DNA of 64,000 nucleotides from RPQJ01 sp963712815 (GTDB lineage Bacteria; Pseudomonadota; Gammaproteobacteria; Steroidobacterales; Steroidobacteraceae). The notes below the pieces were generated by a model. The model saw only the letters and a list, made by a program, of their open reading frames with translations. It ran no database searches and was not told the origin of the DNA. Shown one piece after another: positions 19,046-27,452 of the stretch (positions are counted from its first letter, which is position 1; the number at the start of each line of letters is the position of its first letter). Location of the stretch: the NCBI GenBank assembly GCA_963712815.1, contig CAVQJL010000012.1:682001-746000 (forward strand), given 5' to 3'. The position numbers and the translations under genes were made by a program.

Positions 19046-19921
19046 TCAACGGTCCGGAAGCGGGATTCGCTCGTCGTCACCGGGCACGGCGGCGAAACGG
19101 TCCTCCTGCCAGTCGACTTTCGCGCGCTCGATGCGCTCGGCGCTGCTCGAGACGAAGTTCCACCAGATCTGGCGCGGGCCGTCGAGCGCGGCGCCGCCGA
19201 GCAGCATGACCCGGGCGGAGCCGACGGCGCGGACCGACGCGCGCTCGCCCGGGCCGAACACCACCATCTCGCCGACCGTGTGGCGCCTGCCCGCCGCCTC
19301 GATCCCGCCCTCGACGACGTACGCGGCCCGCTCGGCGTAGTCGTCGGGCAGCCAGGTCTCGGCGCCGGCCTCGAGCTCGGCCGCCACGTAGAACATCGGC
19401 GAGAACACGGACGTCGGTGCGCACTGCCCGAAAGCTGCGCCCGCGATCAGGCGCAGCACTGCGCCGGCTTCACGGACCTCCGGCAGCGTCGCCGCAGGAT
19501 GGTGCTCGAACGAAGGCATCGTCTCTTCCCGTACCCGCGGCAGTGCGATCCAGGTCTGGATGCCATGGATCGCTGCGCCGCCTGGTGCCTCGCGCTCCGC
19601 CGGTGGCGTGCGCTCGGAGTGCGCGATGCCGCGACCGGCGACCATCCAGTTCACGTCGCCAGGACGGATCAGCTGCGCGGTTCCGAGGCTGTCGCGATGC
19701 ATGAACGCGCCGGCGAAGAGGTACGTGACGGTCGCGAGCCCGATGTGCGGGTGCGGGCGGACGTCCACGCCCTCGCCCGCCGTGAAGGTGGCCGGCCCCA
19801 TGTGATCGAAGAAAATGAACGGGCCGACCGTCTGCAGGCCGGGTGCCGGCAAAACGCGGCGCACGCTGAAGCCACCGAGGTCGCGCGGCCGGCCCTCGAG
19901 CACGCGGGTGATGCTGGCCAT
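19046..19921 (-). CDS. Pirin family protein
   Basis: 291 aa, bicupin. The N-terminal cupin has the metal motif VDVRPHPHIGLATVTYLFAG with a later GRGIAHSERT, and ends with the pirin-type IQTWIALP. The C-terminal cupin is shorter (VFGPGERASVRAVG). Bacterial pirins may act as quercetin dioxygenases or regulators; which applies is unknown. The gene lies 11 nt downstream of the M49-like peptidase gene on the same strand and is probably co-transcribed. Confidence 0.92.
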   Translation of the reverse strand: MASITRVLEGRPRDLGGFSVRRVLPAPGLQTVGPFIFFDHMGPATFTAGEGVDVRPHPHIGLATVTYLFAGAFMHRDSLGTAQLIRPGDVNWMVAGRGIAHSERTPPAEREAPGGAAIHGIQTWIALPRVREETMPSFEHHPAATLPEVREAGAVLRLIAGAAFGQCAPTSVFSPMFYVAAELEAGAETWLPDDYAERAAYVVEGGIEAAGRRHTVGEMVVFGPGERASVRAVGSARVMLLGGAALDGPRQIWWNFVSSSAERIERAKVDWQEDRFAAVPGDDERIPLPDR

Positions 19922-19932
19922 CGCGGGTTCCC

Positions 19933-21582
19933 TCAGTCGAGGCCGAGCACGGCCTTGCCCTGGGTGAACACGACGTCCACCGGTATGGCGCGACTCGACA
20001 GCCGGTCGAGATCGGCCTGCAGTTGCGGGCGGATCACGCCGAGCTCCTTCGTGAGCGCCTGCACGCCGGCATAGTCGCCGTCGCCCTGAAGCTTCAGCAG
20101 CACGCCCGATAGCTCGTCCACGGCACGACGCATGGCCGCCATGTCCACGCGGTAGTGGCCCTGCGCGTCCCGGGCGAAGGCGCCGCGGTCGGCGAAGAAA
20201 TTGAATCGCACCATGTTCGCCTCGCCGTGGGCCGAGGCCGCGCCGAAGCGCACCGAGCGGAATATGCCGGCGAGGAAGGTCACGTAGTAGTCCTCGAGCT
20301 TCCCGCCGAGCTCGCCCTGCTCGTGCAGCTTCGTGACCATGTAGAGCCCGAGCACGTCGGCCTTGCCCTCCTCGATGCCGGAGCCGAGTTCCTTGAGCGC
20401 GTCGCGCACCGTGCCCTTGCCGTCCACCGTGTTCTTGATGCCGAGTCCGTGTGCGACCTCGTGGAACATGGTGTTGGCGAAGAAGGCGTCGAAGGTGACG
20501 TGCCGGCGCTGCTCGGGCGTGATGAGCTCGCCCGCGATCGGCACCATGATCGAGTCGAACTTCGCGCGCATGGCGTTCTTGAGCTGCAGGCGCCGCGTGC
20601 CCTTCTCGAGCTGCACCTGCTCGTCGTTCGGCAGGTTGATCGCTATGGTCTTGGAGCCGGCGTTGCAGTCGCCGGCGTAGTAGATGACGTCGTAGGCATT
20701 GAGGTCGGAGTCGGTGCCGGGCGTCTCGGCCTTGTACGCGTCCGGCACGGGCAGACCGCGCTGCAGGGCGGGCAGCATGGCGGCGTACTTCGCCAGCCGC
20801 TTGCTCCATTCGAGGTCCTTGACGAGCACGTAGGCCTCGAAGGCGGCCTTGTAGCCGTAGAGCTTGTCCTCGTAGGTCTCGATCGGCCCGATCACGAGAT
20901 CGAGGCGGTTGTCCTTCATGTCGAGCCACGCGCGGTCGCTCTCGCGGTACTCGTCGGTGCGCAGCGCGGCGGCACGCAGCTCGAGGTACTTGCGCAGGCC
21001 CGGATCCTCGGCGAGCACGGCGGCGCGCTCGAGCAGGACGGCCGTCCGCTCGAGCGGCTCGCGCCAGTGAACGGAGTACGGCACCACCGCGAGTTCGCCC
21101 TTGGCGTCGCGCCCGAGCACGGTGTACTCGCCACGGCTGCCGGGCAGGTTGGCGCGCTCGAACTCCTCCTTGGTCATGTCGAGCGGGTAGAAGCCGGCGC
21201 CTGGCGGCTTGGCGCCGGCGCCCGGCACGAACGGGGCGTTGCCGGCGAGGCGATCCCAGGGTCCGTAGTTGACCTCCACGAAGCGGCGCATCGCCGGGTC
21301 GTCGATGCGCGCGAGCAGGGCCGCGCGGTCACCCGGATAGGCCTGCTGCCAGAACAACCCGTCCATGATCCCCGCGGCCTCGATGAACAGGCCCACCATC
21401 GCGCGCTCCTTGGCCGAAAGCGCGCCGAGATCGGCTGCCAGTGTCACGGGCGCGTAGATCTGCGGGCGCACCGGGGCGAGGGTCTCGCTCGTGGCAGGCG
21501 CAGCGCCAGCTGCGTGGGTCGCCGCCGCAATGACCGCAAGGGCCGTGGAAACGGCAGCAAAGAACGCTCGGCTCTGGGTCAT
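19933..21582 (-). CDS. Exported dipeptidyl-peptidase III (M49)-like metallopeptidase
   Basis: 549 aa with a signal peptide (FFAAVSTALAVIAAATHAAGAA). The zinc site is HEVAH at about 374-378 with a downstream EEGKAD (about 404-409) supplying the third ligand, as EECRAD does in DPP III. Classical M49 enzymes have HExxxH (HELLGH); this one has HExxH followed by GLG, a pattern I associate with a bacterial branch of M49-like proteins. It probably cuts short peptides in the periplasm. Nothing is missing from the domain by length. Confidence 0.8.
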   Translation of the reverse strand: MTQSRAFFAAVSTALAVIAAATHAAGAAPATSETLAPVRPQIYAPVTLAADLGALSAKERAMVGLFIEAAGIMDGLFWQQAYPGDRAALLARIDDPAMRRFVEVNYGPWDRLAGNAPFVPGAGAKPPGAGFYPLDMTKEEFERANLPGSRGEYTVLGRDAKGELAVVPYSVHWREPLERTAVLLERAAVLAEDPGLRKYLELRAAALRTDEYRESDRAWLDMKDNRLDLVIGPIETYEDKLYGYKAAFEAYVLVKDLEWSKRLAKYAAMLPALQRGLPVPDAYKAETPGTDSDLNAYDVIYYAGDCNAGSKTIAINLPNDEQVQLEKGTRRLQLKNAMRAKFDSIMVPIAGELITPEQRRHVTFDAFFANTMFHEVAHGLGIKNTVDGKGTVRDALKELGSGIEEGKADVLGLYMVTKLHEQGELGGKLEDYYVTFLAGIFRSVRFGAASAHGEANMVRFNFFADRGAFARDAQGHYRVDMAAMRRAVDELSGVLLKLQGDGDYAGVQALTKELGVIRPQLQADLDRLSSRAIPVDVVFTQGKAVLGLD

Positions 21583-21634
21583 GGATCAAGGACTCCGTAG
21601 CATCGCGGCCGGCAGGCCGATCAGAATGACAGCC

Positions 21635-21937
21635 TCATCGCTTGCCGAACAGGGCCTCGAGTTCGGCCCGGGCCCGCTCGGCGGCGGAGGTCGCCTCGGG
21701 CTGGTAGGCGGCAGGCGTGGGGCGGAAGTAGTCGCAGAAATTGGCGACCGCCTTGTCCTTCACCTCCTCGGCAACCGGCTCGCGGCAATGTTTGGCCTTC
21801 GAAGTGTCGAAGAACTCGCACATTCGGCAGGCGTGCAGCTCGGCGCCGCAGGCCCGGCATTCCTCGAGTCGCCGCAGCGGCAGCGTGTACTCGGCAAGCG
21901 AGGCCCCGCACTTCCAGCAGCGAAGATCGTGGTCCAC
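21635..21937 (-). CDS. Small zinc-ribbon protein, conserved but uncharacterised
   Basis: 100 aa. Cys pairs in CWKCG, ECRACG and CRMCEFFD, then HCREP and FCDYFRP, suggest two zinc sites. The Ala/Glu-rich end (AAERARAELEALFG) is helical. The GTG start has GAGG at about 8 nt. A 20-codon open frame (22009-21947, starting MAEFQSVGYT) ends 9 nt upstream on the same strand and could be a leader peptide, with little support. Function unknown. Confidence 0.7.
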   Translation of the reverse strand: MDHDLRCWKCGASLAEYTLPLRRLEECRACGAELHACRMCEFFDTSKAKHCREPVAEEVKDKAVANFCDYFRPTPAAYQPEATSAAERARAELEALFGKR

Positions 21938-22131
21938 GGTCGCGCCTCAGCCCGCGGCGGGCACGGCCCGCGCGAGGATGGTGTACCCGACCGACTGGAA
22001 CTCAGCCATTGCCCTGCCTTCACGAACAGTCGTGCAGCCACAGCTACCGCCGTACCCCGGGGCTTGTCAACCCGGCAGTCGCGCCCGACCATGCTCCGTG
22101 CCGGCCACCGCAACCCCGAGGCGCCTGTCCA

Positions 22132-22461
22132 ATGAGCGCAGCAGTTTCGCCCGAGCGCCCCGCCTACCTGCTGGTGCAGGGCCGCGTCACGGATCGCGAA
22201 GGCTTCAAGGCCTACAGCGCGGCCCTGCCGCCGATCTACCGCAAGTACGGCGGCAAGTATCTTGCGGTGGTCCCTGCCGCGCTCGTCGAGGTGGCGGAAG
22301 GCGCGACCGAGGATCGCAGCATCGTGCTGGCCCGTTTCCCCTCGCGCGCCGCGGCCCGCGCGTTCTGGGACTCGCCGGAATACGCGGCGGCGAAGCGCCT
22401 GCGGGACGGCAAGGGCACGTTCTTCGTGACCATCCTCGACGGGCTGCCGGCCGGCAGCTGA
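22132..22461 (+). CDS. DUF1330 family protein
   Basis: 109 aa, a ferredoxin-like dimeric alpha/beta-barrel fold. Motifs: AYLLVQGRVTDREGFKAYSAALPPIYRKYGGKYLAV, then IVLARFPSRAAARAFWDSPEYAAAKRLRDG. The family has no firm function. The ATG at 22132 gives the usual DUF1330 length; the frame is open further left but carries no domain there. Confidence 0.85.
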   Translation: MSAAVSPERPAYLLVQGRVTDREGFKAYSAALPPIYRKYGGKYLAVVPAALVEVAEGATEDRSIVLARFPSRAAARAFWDSPEYAAAKRLRDGKGTFFVTILDGLPAGS

Positions 22462-22526
22462 GTCGGCCCGCCCGCAGGCCGGGCCTGATCCGGTTCGGCC
22501 ACCTCAGGCGCTTCCCGTGTCCCTGA

Positions 22527-22865
22527 TCATTTCCTCGACGGAGCCTTGCGAGGCTTGGCAGGACTCGCCGGCGTGGTGCGCGCATCCACTTCCACCTGCG
22601 CAGCCAGCCAGTCGGCGACCTCGTAGCCGGGCGCGAAGCCGCGCCGCTCGGCACGAAAATACGCCGCGATGCGCACCATTTCGTCGCGGTGGACCGTCGT
22701 CGCGGGCACGGCAGCCGACTTGGGCTCGCTGGCCCTGCGGACTGCCGGCGCCTTCTTCGGCGCCGTGGCCTTCTTGGCCGGCGCGGCCGGCGCCTTGGTC
22801 GCCGAAGGCGACGTCCTGGCCGTCGTCCGGCGCGTGCGGACGCCCTTGGTTCCCGAATCCTCCAT
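22527..22865 (-). CDS. DUF2934 domain protein with basic Ala/Lys-rich N-terminus
   Basis: 112 aa. The first half is low-complexity and basic (KAPAAPAKKATAPKKAP), like a histone-H1-style tail. The second half has the DUF2934 helix pair DEMVRIAAYFRAERRGFAPGYEVADWLAAQ. The ATG at 22865 has AGGAG 7 nt upstream, so it is preferred over the ATG at 22895. It may bind DNA through the basic tail (inference). Divergent from the DksA-like gene. Confidence 0.65.
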   Translation of the reverse strand: MEDSGTKGVRTRRTTARTSPSATKAPAAPAKKATAPKKAPAVRRASEPKSAAVPATTVHRDEMVRIAAYFRAERRGFAPGYEVADWLAAQVEVDARTTPASPAKPRKAPSRK

Positions 22866-23096
22866 TTCCTGTCTCCTCGTCATGGGCGGTGCCACAGCGG
22901 CGCTGTCGCGTCCGCGAACGGATTTTGCAGCGCAATTATGACATCCCGGACACCACTAAGTGCCGCTGCCCGGCGCGCTGCGGCGACAGGCGCCTGCGCA
23001 ATCCCCGTATTGGGTTGAGCCGTCGCCGGGACAATGCTTGGGACGGTCGGCATCGCATCGGTGCGATGCGGGCGAGAGTACTGCAGGGAGCCTAAG

Positions 23097-23495
23097 ATGA
23101 GCCACAACCTGGACCGCCGCCAACTCGAGGAACTCCGCTCCGCCATGGATACGCGCGCCGGCCAGTTGCGCGAGGAGATCCGCCAGACGCTGCTGAAGAG
23201 CGACCAGGAGCAGTACGCGATGATCGCGGACCAGGTGCGCGACCTCGAGGACGACTCGTTCGCCGACCTGATGGTGGACGTGAACCTCGCGGAGATCGAC
23301 CGCGATCTCGAGGAACTTCGGCTGATCGACCGGGCCATGGCTCGGCTCGGCGAAGGCAGCTACGGGCACTGCGACACCTGCGGCTCGCCGATCGAGATCG
23401 CCCGGCTGCGCGCGACGCCATTCGCGAGCCGCTGCTTCGACTGCCAGAGCGCCTACGAGCGCACGCACTTCCAGAACATCGGGCACACGCTCTGA
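23097..23495 (+). CDS. TraR/DksA family zinc-finger protein
   Basis: 132 aa. An N-terminal helical hairpin (RRQLEELRSAMDTRAGQLREE, then a second helix to about 85) is followed by a zinc finger with CDTCGSPIEIARLRATPFASRCFDC. All four Cys are present. Such proteins bind the RNA polymerase secondary channel, but canonical DksA is longer (about 150 aa) and has a DxxDxA tip; here the tip region reads DDSFADLMVD, so this is a DksA-like paralogue rather than clear DksA. Start supported by GGGAG 8 nt before the ATG. Confidence 0.85.
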   Translation: MSHNLDRRQLEELRSAMDTRAGQLREEIRQTLLKSDQEQYAMIADQVRDLEDDSFADLMVDVNLAEIDRDLEELRLIDRAMARLGEGSYGHCDTCGSPIEIARLRATPFASRCFDCQSAYERTHFQNIGHTL

Positions 23496-23532
23496 GACAG
23501 GCGCCCGGCGTCCGCCACGGGGAATCGCAGTC

Positions 23533-24186
23533 ATGCTGAGGCTCGTCATCGGCGACAAGCAGTTGTCCTCCTGGTCGCTGCGTCCGTGGATCCTGGCGCG
23601 ACATCTCGGTATCCCGTTGGAGGAGATCCGCCTGCCGCTCGACACGCCGTGCTTTCGCGAGCAGATCGGGCGCTACTCACCGGCCCGGCGGGTGCCGGTG
23701 CTGCTCGACCGGGACCTGGCGATCTGGGACTCGCTCGCTATCTGCGAATACCTGAGCGAGCGGACCGGCGGCGCAGGCTGGCCGGCCGATGCCGCGACCC
23801 GGGCGCGGGCGCGCTCGATCTGTGGCGAGATGCACTCCGGATTCGAGGCGCTGCGCGCCGCCTGGTCCCTGCGGGCGGCGGAGCGCGGTCTCGACGTTCC
23901 GCTCGGCGAGGCGGCCCGTGCCGACCTCGCGCGCATCGATTCGATCTGGAGCGATTGCCGGGCCCACGGCCGGGGCGAAGGGCCTTGGCTGTTCGGTCCG
24001 CGCTACGGCATCGCGGATGCCATGTACGCCCCGGTGGTGCTGCGGTTCAATACCTACGGCGCGCCGCTGTCGACGGGTGCCCGCGCCTACTTCGACCACG
24101 CGATGTCCGATGCGCACCTGCTCGAGTGGATCGCCGGTGCCCGGCGGGAACTCGACGAGGAAGGCCGTCCGACCGCGCACCCCTGA
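23533..24186 (+). CDS. Glutathione S-transferase family protein
   Basis: 217 aa. The N-terminal thioredoxin-like domain has LSSWSLRPWILARHLGIP (Ser in the activation position), RRVPVLLDRDLAIWDSLAI (cis-Pro and the glutathione gamma-glutamyl contact) and then an all-helical C-domain (FGPRYGIADAMYAPVVLRF with the N-capping box). Cytoplasmic detoxification or redox role by family; the substrate is unknown. Confidence 0.9.
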   Translation: MLRLVIGDKQLSSWSLRPWILARHLGIPLEEIRLPLDTPCFREQIGRYSPARRVPVLLDRDLAIWDSLAICEYLSERTGGAGWPADAATRARARSICGEMHSGFEALRAAWSLRAAERGLDVPLGEAARADLARIDSIWSDCRAHGRGEGPWLFGPRYGIADAMYAPVVLRFNTYGAPLSTGARAYFDHAMSDAHLLEWIAGARRELDEEGRPTAHP

Positions 24187-24205
24187 GGGCCGTCCGGCGG
24201 CCGGG

Positions 24206-25384
24206 CTAGATTTCCCAGGCCGGCTTCTGCCCGGCATGCTCGTCCAGGCCTGAGAACATCGCCTGCACGAGCGCGCGCTCGCGCTCGCTGAGTTCCGGCC
24301 TCCAGACATCGAACAGCAGGATCACCCGCGTGTGGTCGCTGTCGTTCCACGCCTCGTGGTCGATCGAGTCGTCGAACACCCAGGCCTTGCCCTCGACCCA
24401 CTCGCGGGTCTCGTTGCCGACACGGAAGCCGCAGCCGGGCGGCACGATCAGTGGCAGGTGGCAGATGAACCTCGTGTTCACCAGGCCGTTGTGCGGCGGG
24501 ATGCGCGTGTGCGGCCTGAGCAACGAGAAGAGGATCGAGGGCGAGCGGTCCGGCAACCGGCACATCGGCACACCCTCGAGCGCGGCAAGCGTGCGGGGGC
24601 AGCGCGCGGCGTTCGCGGGCACCACGGCGCCGTCCTTCCAAAGGTAGAAGGCGCTCCAGTCGGGATTGTCGAGCATCACGTTGCCCTGCGGACGCGGCCG
24701 GCCCGGCACGCTCTGCACGTACGGCGCGAAACTGCCCTTCTCCTGAAGCACGCCCTCGAGTTCCCCGCGGATCTCGTCGGTGGCCGCCTCGACCCGGTCG
24801 AGCCACGGCAAGTCCGCGCGGGGGCAGAACTGGATCTGCGGCAGGCCGGGGAAGTAATAGTTGCGCGGCTCCTGCACGTAGATGCGCCGCCGGCCGAACA
24901 GGATGTCGAGTGACTGGGCGACGCGCTCCCCCGCCGCATCATCGAGACCGAGCGGCCCCAGTCGCCGGCGCAGCGCGGCCTCCAGCTGCGCGGCATGAAG
25001 CTGGCACATCGACTTGGCTCGCGCGACCTCGCGGGCCAGATCGGGCGGCAACTGTCCCTGCGAAGCGGCTGCGTTGACCACGGCCTGGTAATGACTGACT
25101 GCGGCGCGCAGGTCGCCGCTGCGCTGCAGGTGATCGGCCTTGAGCAGGAGCGCCCGCAGGTTGCGCGGCTCCAGCGCCAGCACGCGCTCCGTGGCGGCCA
25201 GTGCCGATCCCGTGTCACCGGTCCCGAAACAGGCATACGCGAGACCGAGCTGGACGGACGCATCGTCCCGTCCGGCAGCCACCAGTTGCTCGAACAGCCG
25301 CCGGGCCTCGGCATGCCGCCCCTCGCGCAGCGCGGTCACGGCCGCCTGAGTCAGGACGCGCGCGTCGATGGGCGGCGTAATCAC
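24206..25384 (-). CDS. TPR protein with aspartyl/asparaginyl beta-hydroxylase domain
   Basis: 392 aa. The N-terminal 150 residues are TPR-like (REGRHAEARRLFEQLVAAG, GDTGSALAATERVLALEP). The C-terminal half is an Fe(II)/2-oxoglutarate oxygenase of the AspH type: RPHTRIPPHNGLVNTRFICHL, CGFRVGNETREWVEGKAWVFDDS and DHEAWNDSDHTRVILLFDVWRPEL, with His ligands and the 2OG-binding Arg visible. Its GTG start overlaps the stop of the ATP-grasp gene (GTGA). Last gene of the four-gene cluster; by context it may hydroxylate a product or protein made by the ATP-grasp enzyme (inference). Confidence 0.85.
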   Translation of the reverse strand: MITPPIDARVLTQAAVTALREGRHAEARRLFEQLVAAGRDDASVQLGLAYACFGTGDTGSALAATERVLALEPRNLRALLLKADHLQRSGDLRAAVSHYQAVVNAAASQGQLPPDLAREVARAKSMCQLHAAQLEAALRRRLGPLGLDDAAGERVAQSLDILFGRRRIYVQEPRNYYFPGLPQIQFCPRADLPWLDRVEAATDEIRGELEGVLQEKGSFAPYVQSVPGRPRPQGNVMLDNPDWSAFYLWKDGAVVPANAARCPRTLAALEGVPMCRLPDRSPSILFSLLRPHTRIPPHNGLVNTRFICHLPLIVPPGCGFRVGNETREWVEGKAWVFDDSIDHEAWNDSDHTRVILLFDVWRPELSERERALVQAMFSGLDEHAGQKPAWEI

Positions 25385-26409
25385 GTCTCCCGCCACGCGG
25401 CCCGGTATGCGAGTCCGAGGCTGATGATGCGCTCGAGCAACGTCTGGTAGCCGACGCCGGCCGACAGCGCCGAGGTCGCCAGGTCCTCGGTCTGGGCGAG
25501 GTTCGGGTTCGCGTTCGCCTCGAGCACGAACACGTTGCCGTCGGGCTTCAGGCGCAGATCGATGCGGGCGTAGCCGCTCATTGACAGTGCGCGGTAGATG
25601 CGTCGCGCGAGCTGCGCAACGCGCCGCTCCAGGCCCTCGGGCAGGTCGCGGGCCGGCCCGGTGTCGATGCCGTGCTTCTGCTGGTACTTGCGGTCCCACT
25701 TGACCTTGCGCGTGGCGATGCCGGCCATCACGTCGGGCAGCGTGCCGAAGTCGAGCTCCCAGAGCGGGAACGTGGTGAGGCGCTCGTTGCCGGCGACGCC
25801 GATGTAGATCTCGCGCCCCTCGATGTACTCCTCCACGAGCGCGTCTGAGTTCGTCTGCTCGTGGATGAACTGCACCCGCTCGCCCAGCTTCTGGTGGTCG
25901 TGCACGACCGAGGCCTGCGAGATGCCGAGCGAAGCGTCCTCAGTGGCCGACTTCACGAACAGCGGGAAGCGCAGCCGGCTCGGGGCGCGGTAACGCCGAC
26001 CGCGCGGGAGCAGCGCGAACTTCGCGGTCGGGATGCGGTGGAATGAGAGGACCTGCTTCGACAGTGTCTTGTCGCGCGAGATCATCATTCCGCGCGGGTT
26101 GCAGCCGGTGTACGGCAGCCGCATGAGCTCGAGGAAGGCCACCACGTGCTGGTCGTAGGTGCCGATGCCCTGGAACTCCTCGAGCAGGTTGAAGGCGATG
26201 TCGGGCTTCCACTCGGCGACGGCGCTGCGCAGTTCGACGAGGCTGTAGCCCATGCCGAGCACGCGCACCTCGTGGCCCATGGCGCGGAGCATCGAGGTGA
26301 CGTCGTACTCGGTCCGCCACTCGTCGATCTGCTGTGTCGTGTAGCCGCTCGCGTCGTCGGGAGGCACCAGCGTCTCGTGCACCAGCACGAGCACGCGCAC
26401 GGTCTTCAT
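25381..26409 (-). CDS. ATP-grasp ligase (D-Ala-D-Ala ligase-like)
   Basis: 342 aa. An N-terminal preATP-grasp fold (VRVLVLVHETLVPP, DIAFNLLEEFQGIGTYDQHV) is followed by GCNPRGMMISRDKTLSK, an ATP-binding FPLFVKSATEDASLG, VEEYIEGREIYIGV and the metal-binding FVLEANANPNLAQTED. This is the D-Ala-D-Ala ligase/carboxylate-amine ligase superfamily, but the N-terminus and length differ from Ddl and it is not in a cell-wall cluster, so a different amide bond is likely. The ATG overlaps the peptidase stop (ATGA), and the stop overlaps the GTG of the hydroxylase gene. Confidence 0.85.
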   Translation of the reverse strand: MKTVRVLVLVHETLVPPDDASGYTTQQIDEWRTEYDVTSMLRAMGHEVRVLGMGYSLVELRSAVAEWKPDIAFNLLEEFQGIGTYDQHVVAFLELMRLPYTGCNPRGMMISRDKTLSKQVLSFHRIPTAKFALLPRGRRYRAPSRLRFPLFVKSATEDASLGISQASVVHDHQKLGERVQFIHEQTNSDALVEEYIEGREIYIGVAGNERLTTFPLWELDFGTLPDVMAGIATRKVKWDRKYQQKHGIDTGPARDLPEGLERRVAQLARRIYRALSMSGYARIDLRLKPDGNVFVLEANANPNLAQTEDLATSALSAGVGYQTLLERIISLGLAYRAAWRET

Positions 26410-27452
26410 AAGGCGTAATTCTCCCGGTTCCGAAGCAGCATCTCCATCATGATGCGCTCGTGCATCTCGAGCACTTCCCGCTTGGCCCGGCGCTGACCGG
26501 CCTTCAGCCGCAGGTCCAGCACGCGCGCACGCTGCACGGCGGTGCGCATCACGTGATTCACGAGGTAGGGGTGCATGCGCGCCCGCCGCACCAGCAGCCG
26601 CGCGAGTTGCGGCTGCATCTCGCGGAGGAAGCGGCTCGCCGCCACCGCGCGCGGGCGCGCCTCGCGCGCTGCGAACACGCGCAGCAGCGGGCGGTCGTAG
26701 GAGCATTGCGTGTCGAGCGCGTAGCGCGCCTGCTTGCGACGGTAGTGCTCGCGCAGCGTCCGCGTGTTCTCCGAAAGCGGCTCGACGACGCGACGGTCGA
26801 GGTTCGCAGGGCGCCGGCCGCGCAGTTCCCCCATCGTCCGGTCCACGTACTCGAGCTTCGCGAACGCGGGCCAGTCCGCGTACTGGCTGCGCCAGCGCGC
26901 CCGCGGCGGCAGCCAGACTGCGAAGGTCTCGGCGAAATCCTCGGTCGGGTGGCTCTGCGCGTACCAGTGGCGGAGGTGCAGCACGAAACTGCGGCTGCCG
27001 GGTCGCGGCGAGTAGCGACTCGGGTATCGCCGCGAGGACTTGCCGAAGATCTCGCGCCAGGCCTTGCGGCGCCGCAGCCCGAACGCGGTGTCGATCGCGT
27101 GGCCGGCCTCGTGGCGCAGGATGCGCATCAGCCACTTGTCGTTGCCGCCCTCCACCTCGTGCATGAAGCGGCGCTCGAGCCGCACCAGGCGCGGGTGCGC
27201 GAGGTAGAACGGGATGGCGATGCCGGGGGTGCCATCGGGCGAGAACCACTCCTCCGCCAGCCACGCGTGCGGCCGAAAGCCGACGCCCTTGCGGTCGAGC
27301 TCGCCGTAGAGCCGCTCGATGCTCGACTCGAGCCGCGCGTTGGCGAGGGTCAGCCGCAGGTCGCAGAACCGCAGGTCGAGCAGCGCCTCGTCGCCCAACT
27401 CGGCCCACGCGGGCGCCCGGCGCACCGGCCGCCGTTCCACGCGCCGATTCAC
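26406..27452 (-). CDS. Putative zinc metallopeptidase (HExxH) of the ATP-grasp cluster
   Basis: 348 aa, no signal peptide. The active-site helix is RHEAGHAIDTAFG with His at about 114 and 118; a later PTEDFAETFAVWL puts a Glu at about 175 as probable third ligand. The rest is Arg-rich and helical. It resembles proteins annotated as putative zinc-binding metallopeptidases, which I have seen next to ATP-grasp genes in Proteobacteria (recollection, not checked). The GTG start overlaps the stop of the phosphatase fusion gene by 4 nt. The substrate is unknown; processing of a peptide joined or modified by the cluster is one option. Confidence 0.72.
   Translation of the reverse strand: MNRRVERRPVRRAPAWAELGDEALLDLRFCDLRLTLANARLESSIERLYGELDRKGVGFRPHAWLAEEWFSPDGTPGIAIPFYLAHPRLVRLERRFMHEVEGGNDKWLMRILRHEAGHAIDTAFGLRRRKAWREIFGKSSRRYPSRYSPRPGSRSFVLHLRHWYAQSHPTEDFAETFAVWLPPRARWRSQYADWPAFAKLEYVDRTMGELRGRRPANLDRRVVEPLSENTRTLREHYRRKQARYALDTQCSYDRPLLRVFAAREARPRAVAASRFLREMQPQLARLLVRRARMHPYLVNHVMRTAVQRARVLDLRLKAGQRRAKREVLEMHERIMMEMLLRNRENYAL

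Noticed and set aside
21947..22009. 20-codon frame MAEFQSVGYT... just upstream of the zinc-ribbon gene
   Set aside because: Too short to judge, weak ribosome site and no known leader-peptide pattern. Kept only as a remark.
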